From assembly GCA_965178655.1 (NCBI GenBank), contig OZ238266.1, positions 1,054,001 through 1,118,000 of the forward strand: 64,000 nt of DNA, in the 5' to 3' direction. Below the pieces are notes generated by a model. The model was given only the letters and a program-made list of their open reading frames with translations, was not told where the DNA came from and made no database searches. Positions 7,018 through 16,500 of this stretch are shown in pieces; position 1 is the first letter of the stretch; each line of letters begins with the position of its first letter. Position numbers and translations under genes: made by a program. Origin of the DNA: GCA-2733415 sp965178655. Lineage in GTDB: Bacteria; Bacteroidota; Bacteroidia; Flavobacteriales; Flavobacteriaceae.

Positions 7018-9078
7018 ATGATTCAAGACCCTAAAAGATTTACAATAACAGCAGCACTACCTTATACAAACGGGCCTATTCATATAGGACATTTGGCTGG
7101 GGTTTATGTTCCTGCCGATATTTATGCACGCTATTTACGTTTGCAAGGAAAAGATGTTGCCTTTGTTTGTGGTAGCGATGAGCATGGTGTGCCCATTACA
7201 TTAAAAGCAAAAAAAGAAGGGATTACTCCACAAGATGTTGTTGATAAATACAATGGTATTATTAAACAATCTTTTTTAGACTTCGGAATTTCTTTCGATA
7301 ATTACTCGCGAACGTCTGCCAAAGTACATCATGAAACTGCTTCAGATTTTTTTAACACTTTATCAGAAAAAGGAGAGTTTCTTGAAAAAACAGAACAACA
7401 ATTATATGATGCTGAGGCACAGCAATTTTTAGCAGATAGATTTGTAGTAGGTACTTGTCCGAAGTGCGGAAACGAAGAAAGTTATGGTGACCAATGCGAA
7501 AAATGCGGTACCAGCCATAATGCTACCGATTTAATTAATCCTAAATCGGCTATTACCGGAGCTACGCCATCATTAAAAGAAACCAAACACTGGTTTTTAC
7601 CTTTAGATAAACACGAAGATTTTTTAAAACAATGGATTTTAAAAGATCATAAATCCGACTGGAAAACTAATGTATACGGACAATGTAAATCATGGATTGA
7701 TGATGGTTTACGACCAAGAGCCGTAACTAGAGATCTAGATTGGGGAATTCCTGTACCCGTAAAAGGTGCCGAAGGAAAAGTATTATATGTTTGGTTTGAT
7801 GCGCCAATAGGTTACATTTCTGCCACTAAAGAATGGGCGGCCAGAGAAGGAAAAGATTGGGAACCATATTGGAAAAATGACGATACCAAATTAGTACACT
7901 TTATAGGGAAAGACAATATTGTATTTCATTGTATTATTTTTCCTGCTATGCTAAAAGCAGAAGGCAGTTATATATTACCTGATAATGTTCCTGCTAATGA
8001 ATTTTTAAACTTAGAAGGACAAAAACTATCGACTTCTAAAAATTGGGCTGTTTGGTTACATGAATACCTAGCAGATTTCCCTGGTCAGCAAGATGCCTTA
8101 CGTTACACCTTAACTGCAACTGCACCAGAAACAAAAGATAACGATTTTACTTGGAAAGATTTTCAGGCACGTAATAAAGAATTAGCAGACAACTACGGAA
8201 ACTTTATTAACCGTGTACTGGTCTTAACAAACAAATATTACAATGGTATAGTACCTGTGCCAAATGATTTTACAGAATCTGACAACAACACAATTGCCGA
8301 GTTACAAAAATCCCCTACAGATATTTCTTTTTCTATTGAACGTTACCGTTTTAGAGAGGCCAATTTAAAAATGATGAATTTAGCCCGTTTAGGAAATAAG
8401 TATTTGGCAGAAGAAGAGCCTTGGAAAACTATAAAAACCGATGAAGAGCGCACCAAAACAGTAATGTATATTGCACTGCAAATTGCCAGTGCACTAGCAA
8501 CTTTAAGTGAACCTTTTATTCCGTTTGCAGCTAAAACCCTGCAAGACCTTTTACAACAACCAACAACCAGATGGAACAGTATTGCCGAAACAACAAATCT
8601 GCTTCCTTCAGGACATCAAATAAAATCAGGAAAGGCGCCTATTCTATTTCCACAAATAGAAGATGATGCTATTCAAAAACAATTAGACCGATTGGAGAAC
8701 ATAAAGCTTGAAAACGACAAAGCCAATAAAGTTGTTACACCACAAAAAGACACCGCTACCTTCGAAGATTTTAGCGCGCTTGACCTTAGAACAGGAACTA
8801 TTGTAGCAGCAGAAAAAATGCCAAAAACAAAAAAACTATTGGTTTTAAAAGTAAATACTGGTATAGATACTAGAACTATTGTCTCTGGTATTGCCGAAAG
8901 CTTTAAACCCGAAGATATTATTGGTAAAAAAGTAACTGTTTTAGTAAACCTTGCACCACGAAAATTACGTGGTGTTGAAAGTGAGGGAATGATTTTAATG
9001 ACCGAAAACAGCAACGGAAAATTAGTGTTTGTAAATCCTGATGAGCAAGATGTTCCTGACGGAGAAACAATTGCTTAA
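7018..9078 (+). CDS. metG: Methionyl-tRNA synthetase with C-terminal tRNA-binding domain
   Basis: A 686-residue class I synthetase that charges tRNA-Met. In order: the HIGH motif (HIGHLAG) near residue 20, a zinc knuckle with CPKC and CEKC pairs around residues 147-166, the KMSKS-equivalent written as KLSTSK near residue 337, an anticodon-binding helical domain, and a Trbp111-like OB-fold (FEDFSALDLRTGTIV) from about residue 582 to the end, which usually makes the enzyme a dimer. The ATG at 7018 lies downstream of the promoter box; the upstream TTG at 6985 does not. Monocistronic, ending at the hairpin at 9097-9131. Confidence 0.97.
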   Translation: MIQDPKRFTITAALPYTNGPIHIGHLAGVYVPADIYARYLRLQGKDVAFVCGSDEHGVPITLKAKKEGITPQDVVDKYNGIIKQSFLDFGISFDNYSRTSAKVHHETASDFFNTLSEKGEFLEKTEQQLYDAEAQQFLADRFVVGTCPKCGNEESYGDQCEKCGTSHNATDLINPKSAITGATPSLKETKHWFLPLDKHEDFLKQWILKDHKSDWKTNVYGQCKSWIDDGLRPRAVTRDLDWGIPVPVKGAEGKVLYVWFDAPIGYISATKEWAAREGKDWEPYWKNDDTKLVHFIGKDNIVFHCIIFPAMLKAEGSYILPDNVPANEFLNLEGQKLSTSKNWAVWLHEYLADFPGQQDALRYTLTATAPETKDNDFTWKDFQARNKELADNYGNFINRVLVLTNKYYNGIVPVPNDFTESDNNTIAELQKSPTDISFSIERYRFREANLKMMNLARLGNKYLAEEEPWKTIKTDEERTKTVMYIALQIASALATLSEPFIPFAAKTLQDLLQQPTTRWNSIAETTNLLPSGHQIKSGKAPILFPQIEDDAIQKQLDRLENIKLENDKANKVVTPQKDTATFEDFSALDLRTGTIVAAEKMPKTKKLLVLKVNTGIDTRTIVSGIAESFKPEDIIGKKVTVLVNLAPRKLRGVESEGMILMTENSNGKLVFVNPDEQDVPDGETIA

Positions 9079-9096
9079 TAGCGTATTGCTTTATAT

Positions 9097-9131
9097 AAAA
9101 TCCCCTTTGTTTTTTAAACAAAGGGGATTTT
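9097..9131. terminator. Bidirectional terminator between metG and mfd
   Basis: A perfect 16-base stem (9097-9112 with 9116-9131, core tcccctttg / caaagggga), with A- and T-rich ends, serves the convergent genes metG and mfd. Confidence 0.85.
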
Positions 9132-9169
9132 GATTTAGAAGGGTTTGTATATGCTAAAATCTAACACCA

Positions 9170-12100
9170 CTATCCTTCAATTTTTTGCAATATTTCCAAT
9201 GCTTTTTTGGCGGTATCAATTTGCTCAAAGGTTAGTAGTAGTCTAAGTCCGTTTTTGGTTTGCTTTTCTTTCATCTTACAGCTAGTTCTATGTTGCTGTA
9301 CAAACTGCAATACTTTTGTAAAAGCGTCTGATTGATAAAACTCTGATTGTTGGTCTGATACAAAATACCCAATTAAGCGTTGTTGTTTCATCACAATTTT
9401 TTCTAACCCTATTGCTGCAGCTATCCATTTTATACGAACGGAGTCTAGCAAATCAACTGCCTGAGTTGGTAATGCTCCAAAACGATCAAGAAGTTCCTTT
9501 TCATACTGTTGTAATTCTGCTTCTGTCTTTAAGTTTCCTAGTGTATTATACAAGGTTAGCCTTTCTGTTATATTATTAATATAATCATCTGGGAACAGTA
9601 ATTCAAAATCTGTATCAATTTGGGTTTCTTTTACAAAAACTTTATCGGAAGTACCTTCTACTTCTTCGTATAGGTCTTTAAACTCATTTTCTTTCAGCTC
9701 ATCAATAGCCTCATTTAATATTTTCTGATACGTAGAGAATCCTATCTCATTAATAAATCCGCTTTGCTCTCCACCTAAAATATCTCCTGCACCACGAATT
9801 TCTAAATCTTTCATAGCAATATTAAATCCACTTCCTAAATCGGAATGTAGTTCTAGTGCCTGGATACGTTTTCGGGCATCATCAGTCATAGCAGTATATG
9901 GTGGTGTTATAAAATAGCAAAAGGCTTTTTTATTACTTCGCCCAACACGACCACGCATTTGATGTAAGTCTGACAAGCCAAAATTATTAGCATTATTAAT
10001 AAATATAGTATTGGCATTAGGAACATCTAAACCCGATTCTATAATGGTGGTCGCTACCAGTACATCAAACTCGTTATTCATAAATGCAAGCATAAGTTTT
10101 TCGAGTTTTTTACCCTCCATTTGCCCATGTCCAACAGCAATTTTTGCATTAGGCACTAAACGTTGTAGCATGCCTGCTACCTCCTTAATGTTTTCAATAC
10201 GGTTGTGTACAAAATACACTTGTCCGCCACGCTGAATTTCATACGAAACGGCATCGCGAATAACATCTTCCGTAAAGCGAATTACTTGTGTATCTATAGG
10301 GTATCTGTTTGGCGGTGGTGTGTTTATCGTACTCAAATCACGTGCCGCCATAAGAGAGAATTGTAGTGTTCTAGGAATTGGCGTAGCTGTTAAAGTTAGT
10401 GTGTCTACGTTTTCCTTGATCGTTTTTAGTTTCTCTTTTACCGAAACACCAAATTTTTGTTCCTCATCAACAATTAGCAAGCCTAAATCTTTAAATTTTA
10501 CTTTAGCACTCGTCAACTGATGTGTTCCTATAAGAATATCTAACTGTCCTGTTTCAAGACGTTTTAAAATCTCGGTTTTTTCTTTAGCGGTTCTAAAACG
10601 ATTTATATAATCTACTGAAACCGGCAAATCTTTTAAACGCTCCTTAAATGTTTTATAATGCTGAAAAGCCAGTATTGTTGTAGGCACTAATATAGCAACC
10701 TGTTTACTATTATCTACGGCTTTAAATGCCGCACGAATCGCAATTTCGGTTTTTCCAAAACCAACATCACCACAGACTAATCTATCCATTGGACGCTCAC
10801 TTTCCATATCTGCTTTTACTGCCTGTGTAGCAGTATTTTGATCTGGCGTATCTTCATACAAAAACGAGGCTTCTAACTCGTGCTGTAAGTAAGAGTCTGG
10901 TGCGCATTGATAACCCTTCTGTTCTCGCCTTTTGGCATATAACTGTATGAGGTTAAAGGCAATATGCTTAACACGCGATTTTGTTTTTTGTTTTAGTTTT
11001 TTCCATGCGCCAGAACCTAACTTAAACAATTTGGGTGTTTTACCATCTTTACCCGCATATTTTGATATTTTATGTAACGAATGTATGCTTACATATAGCA
11101 TATCTCGTTCGCCATAAACTAATTTAATGGCCTCTTGTTGGTTACCTTCTACATCTATTTTTTGTAGTCCTGCAAAACGACCAATACCATGGTCTATATG
11201 GGTTACATAATCGCCTTTTTGTAATTGGGTTAATTCTTTAAGGGTAATGGCTTGCTTTTTAGCATATCCGTTTTTTAAATGGAATTTATGGTAACGCTCA
11301 AAAATTTGATGGTCTGTATAGCATGCTATTTTGCTGTCTAAATCAACAAATCCTTTATAGAGTGGCAATACAATTGCTTTATAATGTACCGTTTTATCTA
11401 CATCATCAAAAATTGCAGTAAGTCGCTCTGCTTGTTGCTCAGTAGCGCAGGCTATATAATTGGTGAAATCATTTGAGGTATTAGTATTTAGGTTATCTAT
11501 TAACAAATCGAATTGTTTATTAAAAGAAGGTTGTGGTTTGGTATGGTAACTAATATCTGAATCTGTATTTTTTGCAAACAGTATTCTAGAAAATGATCTT
11601 AATTGGTTTAATATGGTAGCAGAATCGCAAAACAATGTTTCTGGCGGGGTATGTTTTGTTTCTGTAGATAGCTCCTGAAAGGCTTGGGTAGATTTTACAA
11701 ATAACGCTTCAATTTTTGCAGATAGTGCTTCTTTATTTTTAACAACTACCGCTGTTTTTCCTGAAATATACTGTAAAAACGACTGGCGCTTTTCTTGGCT
11801 TTTTTTACTTTCTACATTAGGGATAATACTAATCTTTTTTAACTGCCCCTGAGAGAGCTGTGTAGCCACATCAAATAAACGAATACTATCTACATCATCT
11901 CCAAAAAACTCAATTCTATAAGGGGTATCATTAGCATACGAAAACACATCTACAATACCACCACGAACTGAAAACTCACCAGGCTCCGTTACAAAATCTA
12001 CCCTTTTAAATTGATATTCAAATAACACCTCGTTTATAAAATCGATTGAAATAGTGTCATTCAATGCAATTTTTAAAGTATTTTGCTCTAATGTTTTTTT

Positions 12101-12502
12101 AGTAATTACTTTTTCGAAAAGTGCTTCAGGGTAAGTAACTATTACTGCCGCTTTTTTTTGGGAATTTATTCTGTTTAACACCTCTGCTCTTAAAAGCACA
12201 TTAGCGTTATCAGTCTCCTCAATTTCATAAGGTCTGCGATAACTTCCCGGATAAAACAACACGTCTTTTTCGGTTAGAATTTGCTCCAAATCATTTAAAT
12301 AAAATGCAGCCTCTTCCTTGTCTTCCAAAACCAATAACAGTGGTTTTTCTGTAGTTTTAAATAAGGTAGAAATAGTAAAAGACACTGCAGATCCTACCAA
12401 ATTAGAAATTTTTATTTCTGATTTAGGAACCGATAATTGTTCAATAAGCTGTTTTGTTTGCGGTGCCGTTGCAAAAGCAGCTAAAAGATGTTTAGTACTC
12501 AA
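9170..12502 (-). CDS. mfd: Transcription-repair coupling factor Mfd
   Basis: About 1110 residues. Mfd removes RNA polymerase stalled at DNA lesions and recruits UvrA. Domains in order: a UvrB-like N-terminal module (VLFYPGSYRRPYEIEE), an RNA-polymerase-interacting CarD-like domain (KGDYVTHIDHGIGRF), the translocase with Walker A GDVGFGKTE, the DEEQ box (VDEEQKFGV), the TATPIPRTL motif and QMRGRVGRS, then the TRCF C-terminal domain (LYNTLGNLKTEAEL). No ATG is available at the 5' end. The frame can start at TTG 12511 or TTG 12502. I prefer 12502 (MSTKHLLAAF) because the -7 box at 12522-12529 would otherwise leave only about four bases of leader. Monocistronic, divergent from rplU. Confidence 0.96.
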   Translation of the reverse strand: MSTKHLLAAFATAPQTKQLIEQLSVPKSEIKISNLVGSAVSFTISTLFKTTEKPLLLVLEDKEEAAFYLNDLEQILTEKDVLFYPGSYRRPYEIEETDNANVLLRAEVLNRINSQKKAAVIVTYPEALFEKVITKKTLEQNTLKIALNDTISIDFINEVLFEYQFKRVDFVTEPGEFSVRGGIVDVFSYANDTPYRIEFFGDDVDSIRLFDVATQLSQGQLKKISIIPNVESKKSQEKRQSFLQYISGKTAVVVKNKEALSAKIEALFVKSTQAFQELSTETKHTPPETLFCDSATILNQLRSFSRILFAKNTDSDISYHTKPQPSFNKQFDLLIDNLNTNTSNDFTNYIACATEQQAERLTAIFDDVDKTVHYKAIVLPLYKGFVDLDSKIACYTDHQIFERYHKFHLKNGYAKKQAITLKELTQLQKGDYVTHIDHGIGRFAGLQKIDVEGNQQEAIKLVYGERDMLYVSIHSLHKISKYAGKDGKTPKLFKLGSGAWKKLKQKTKSRVKHIAFNLIQLYAKRREQKGYQCAPDSYLQHELEASFLYEDTPDQNTATQAVKADMESERPMDRLVCGDVGFGKTEIAIRAAFKAVDNSKQVAILVPTTILAFQHYKTFKERLKDLPVSVDYINRFRTAKEKTEILKRLETGQLDILIGTHQLTSAKVKFKDLGLLIVDEEQKFGVSVKEKLKTIKENVDTLTLTATPIPRTLQFSLMAARDLSTINTPPPNRYPIDTQVIRFTEDVIRDAVSYEIQRGGQVYFVHNRIENIKEVAGMLQRLVPNAKIAVGHGQMEGKKLEKLMLAFMNNEFDVLVATTIIESGLDVPNANTIFINNANNFGLSDLHQMRGRVGRSNKKAFCYFITPPYTAMTDDARKRIQALELHSDLGSGFNIAMKDLEIRGAGDILGGEQSGFINEIGFSTYQKILNEAIDELKENEFKDLYEEVEGTSDKVFVKETQIDTDFELLFPDDYINNITERLTLYNTLGNLKTEAELQQYEKELLDRFGALPTQAVDLLDSVRIKWIAAAIGLEKIVMKQQRLIGYFVSDQQSEFYQSDAFTKVLQFVQQHRTSCKMKEKQTKNGLRLLLTFEQIDTAKKALEILQKIEG

Positions 12503-12521
12503 AAAACACAATTTTAAACTA

Positions 12522-12529
12522 CAAACATA
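12522..12529 (-). promoter_or_regulatory. -7 element of mfd
   Basis: TATGTTTG on the reverse strand, a consensus match. It decides the unusual TTG start of mfd. Confidence 0.5.
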
Positions 12530-12580
12530 AGGCTATTTTAAAAATGAGTGTACATCTTGTTGTAAAAAACTATTATTCTA

Positions 12581-12611
12581 TTTGTCCTTTACTAAATAAA
12601 ACCTATATTTG
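12581..12611 (+). promoter_or_regulatory. Promoter of rplU-rpmA
   Basis: TTTG (12581-12584), a 19-base spacer and TATATTTG (12604-12611): a textbook strong Bacteroidota promoter, suitable for ribosomal protein genes. The leader is about 34 bases. Confidence 0.85.
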
Positions 12612-12651
12612 CACCCAATATTTTTTAACATAAATTTAAATACGTTACGCT

Positions 12652-13137
12652 ATGTACGCAATTGTAGAGATAGCAGGGCAGCAATTTAAAGTTGCAAAAG
12701 ACCAAAAAGTATTTGTTCATCGTTTAGCATCTGAAGAAGGAAACACAGTTTCTTTTGACAATGTTCTTTTATTAGATAACGACGGAGAAGTAACAGTAGG
12801 CGCCCCAGCTATAAACGGAGCTTCAGTAGAAGCAAAAGTTTTAAGACACCTTAAAGGTGACAAAGTTATTGTTTTCAAAAAGAAAAGAAGAAAAGGTTAC
12901 CGTGTAAAAAACGGACACAGACAGTACCTTTCTGAAATTCAAATCGAAAGCATTTCAGCATCAGGAGCAAAGAAAAAAGCTGCTCCAAAAAAAGTAGCTA
13001 AAAAAGAAGTAGTTGCAGATGCAACAACTGATTTAAGCAAAAACACTGTTGCTGAATTAAAAGAAATGGCAAAAAGCAAAGGGATTGAAGGAATTTCTGC
13101 AATGAAAAAAGCAGACTTAATCGCAGCCTTAAGCTAA
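12652..13137 (+). CDS. rplU: Ribosomal protein L21 with C-terminal extension
   Basis: The first 100 or so residues are a standard L21 (MYAIVEIAGQQFKV at the N-terminus, KGDKVIVFKKKRRKGYR, NGHRQYL), a 50S subunit protein that binds 23S rRNA. The protein then continues to 161 residues, whereas typical L21 is about 103. The extension has a Lys/Ala-rich linker (KKKAAPKKVAKKE) followed by a compact segment, TVAELKEMAKSKGIEGI ending in KKADLIAAL, that looks like the SAP/Rho-N type helical module found in nucleic-acid-binding proteins. It is the first gene of an rplU-rpmA operon with a strong promoter, as in most bacteria. Confidence 0.97.
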   Translation: MYAIVEIAGQQFKVAKDQKVFVHRLASEEGNTVSFDNVLLLDNDGEVTVGAPAINGASVEAKVLRHLKGDKVIVFKKKRRKGYRVKNGHRQYLSEIQIESISASGAKKKAAPKKVAKKEVVADATTDLSKNTVAELKEMAKSKGIEGISAMKKADLIAALS

Positions 13138-13161
13138 GTTTAACCACTAAAACACAGAAAA

Positions 13162-13422
13162 ATGGCTCATAAAAAAGGAGTTGGTAGTTCTAAGAATGGT
13201 AGAGAATCAGAATCAAAACGTTTAGGTGTTAAGATTTTTGGAGGACAAGCTGCTATTGCGGGGAACATCATAATCAGACAAAGAGGTACACAACATAATC
13301 CAGGAGAAAACGTGTATATGGGTAAAGACCATACACTACACGCAAAAGTGGATGGTTTAGTAAAATTTACTAAGAAAAGAGACAACAAGTCTTACGTTTC
13401 AATCGTACCATTTGAAGCATAA
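13162..13422 (+). CDS. rpmA: Ribosomal protein L27
   Basis: An 86-residue L27 of the 50S subunit, whose N-terminal tail reaches the peptidyl-transferase centre. The sequence begins MAHKKGVGSSKNGRES, without the cleavable pre-extension known from Firmicutes, and shows the conserved RQRGTQHNPGENV and GKDHTLHAKVDG blocks. It follows rplU by 24 bases in the usual rplU-rpmA order and is ended by the hairpin at 13445-13479. Confidence 0.98.
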   Translation: MAHKKGVGSSKNGRESESKRLGVKIFGGQAAIAGNIIIRQRGTQHNPGENVYMGKDHTLHAKVDGLVKFTKKRDNKSYVSIVPFEA

Positions 13423-13444
13423 TTAATTGCTTTAAAACACATTT

Positions 13445-13479
13445 AAAAACCTTTTCATTTATTTGAAAAGGTTTTTTTT
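13445..13479 (+). terminator. Terminator of rplU-rpmA
   Basis: Stem 13447-13457 with 13464-13474 (aaaccttttca / tgaaaaggttt), followed by a long T-run. Confidence 0.85.
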
Positions 13480-13561
13480 ATTAAAAAAAACACCCTTAAG
13501 CTTACCAGTAGTAGGGTATTAGACATATCTTTACATTATATATTTATACAAAAAACATTAC

Positions 13562-16500
13562 ATGTCAATTTCTTCTTTTAAAAACATAATATTCATTTTT
13601 GCTTTTTTACTATCACTACATGCACAAGCACAATTACCTAACGACTGTGCTAATGCCATTGTAGCTTGTGGAAACTCCGATATATCATTAGATGTTAGTG
13701 GTGCTGGAACGCAAGAAGTTTCCGGACTAAATAGCTGTGGTAGTGGAGAAAACAACAGTCTATGGCTAAAAGTAACCCTTGTTAGCGATGGTACTCTAGG
13801 GTTTGTTTTAACACCTGGAAGTACAGCTATCAGTGAAGATTATGATTTTTTTGTTTTCGGACCCAATGTTGACTGCGGAAACCTAGGGCAAGCAATTCGT
13901 TGCAACACCACAAACCCTCAAGCATCTGGACAAGCAGACAATTTAACTGGAATGGACAACACCATTGGCACAACAACATCAGGAGGACCAGGTGCCGCAG
14001 GTAATAGTTTTACTACCGAAATTGATGGATTAGCAGGTGAAACCTACTTTATTGTTATTGATAGACCTGTTGGAAATAGTGACTTTAGCTTAGACTGGAT
14101 TGGTACTGCTAATTTTTCTGATGCCCCCGTAAGCGACACCAGTAATACAGATCCTTCTGGAGAAATTTTAAATCTAACCGAATGTGATATTATAGCACCT
14201 TTCAATGACAGTATCACTTCTTTTGATATTGAATTAAACACCCCTTTAATTATTGGTCCACAGACAAATATTTCAGTCATTTACTATGCATCTGAAAGTG
14301 ATGCTAATATTGGAATAAACCCTATTAGCAGCCCATATACAAACACCGGAAACGACCAAACTATATATGCCGTTATTACTGATACAAATACAGAATGTTT
14401 TTCAATACAAGAGTTTACACTCTCCGTTAGTAATTTACCAGACATCCCCTCACTAACACCTCTCGAAGCTTGTGATAATAACAATAACGGCCTTTCGGAG
14501 TTTAACCTAACAACTGCCATTTCGGAAGTTATTGGCGTATTAGACGCTAGCGCATACAGTGTATCGTTTCACAACACGCTACTAGATGCTGAAGCTAATA
14601 ACAACCCTATTAATAGCACAATGCCATACGCTAACACAACAACCTATAACGATACTGTTTATGTCCGATTAGAAAATAATTCTAATGGCGCTTGCTATGC
14701 TACACAAGCGTTAAATTTAAATATTATACCGCTACCAACTATTGTTCCCATTACTGATTATGAACTATGTGATGATAATACTGATGGATTTGTTTCAACG
14801 TTTGATTTAATTAATAAAACTCCTGAAATCATCAGTGGTGGTGCTACCAACATTGTAGTAAGCTATCATACTTCTTTAACAGATGCTGAAACTGGTATAA
14901 ACCCTATTGACACTACTCTACCATACACCAATACCGTTGCCAACACAGAAGTCATTTATGTACAGCTATTAAATACTGTTACTGGTTGTAATACTACTTC
15001 TCAATTTAACCTTGTTGTAAATCCAATGCCAGTTGTTTTTACAGCAACACTTATTCAGTGTGATGAAGATGGTACACCTGATGGATTTACGGAATACAAC
15101 CTTACTCAAGCAAATGATGAATTACTTGGTGGAGATGCCACAGGATATAGCTTTACTTATCACCTAACACCTGCTAATGCTATTGCCAACACCAATGCAC
15201 TAACACCTATCCCATTTACCAATACTCTAAACCCACAAACCATTTATGTGGCCGTTACAAATGATGCTACGGGTTGTGTAAACTATACTGATTTTGTGAT
15301 AGATGTTACTGCTACAGATATTAGTGATGCTAGTCTTGAGGCTTGTGATGATGATTATGACGGATTTACAACATTTACACTCTCTGATGCTGATGCAGCT
15401 ATTATTGCTGCCATAGCACCTACCACAGGAACATTAACCGTTGCCTATTATGAAAATAATAACGATGCTATTTTAGAAATTAATCAATTACCGGATAACT
15501 ATATTAATACATCTTCGCCACAAACTATTTATGTGCGTGTCGATAATGATAATGATTGCTTTGGTATTAGTACTATAGATTTAACTGTACTACCACTACC
15601 TGCTCATAACACCATTACAACGCTTGAAGAATGTAGTGATACGGCTAGTGCTGATTTTGACTTAAATACAACACTAACAGAAATACTTGCAGGCAATCCT
15701 ATTACCGATAGCTACACCGTATCTTTTCACGAATCTCAAGCAGATGCAGACCTAGGAAACAACCCTATCACATCTCCTTATAATGCGTTTACAAACACTA
15801 CTGTGTATGTACGTGTTGTTAACGATGCTACTTTATGTGCAGCAACTACCATGAGTTTTGAACTTATCGTTTACCCTAATCCAGGTATTACAAACCCTGA
15901 ATCAATTGATTTATGTGACGATGATACTAATGATGGTACCAATACTTTTAATTTAACCACGTTATATGATAGTATTACCAATGGAAATACAGAGCTTACT
16001 GTTACCTATTATACCGATCAAGCAGATGCTATTGCAGGGACTGGAATTAGTTTAATTACAACTCCTGAAGCGTTTACAAACACAGTAAATCCACAAATAA
16101 TCTATATTCGTGTACAAGACGATACTAACGGTTGTCCTAGCTTTACAACACTTACATTAAATGTTGTTGCAGCACCTGATACTTTTACGCCTGATGCGCT
16201 TATTTACTGTGATGAAGATAATGATGGATTTGGAAACTTTAACCTCGAAGAGGCTACCAGTCAAATTACTGGCGGGAGTACTTCTCCGATTGTAGCAGTC
16301 ACCTATCACGAAACTCTAGCAGAAGCGGAAGCTGGACTTGGCGCTATAGACACAAGTGTATCATACGCTAATATTGACGACTTCCTACAAATAATATATG
16401 TACGTGTAGCACTTACCACAACTGGTTGCTTTAATCTAACTCAGTTAGAATTACATGTCATTAATAGTCCTATACTTCCTTTAGAAGATATTGTATATAG

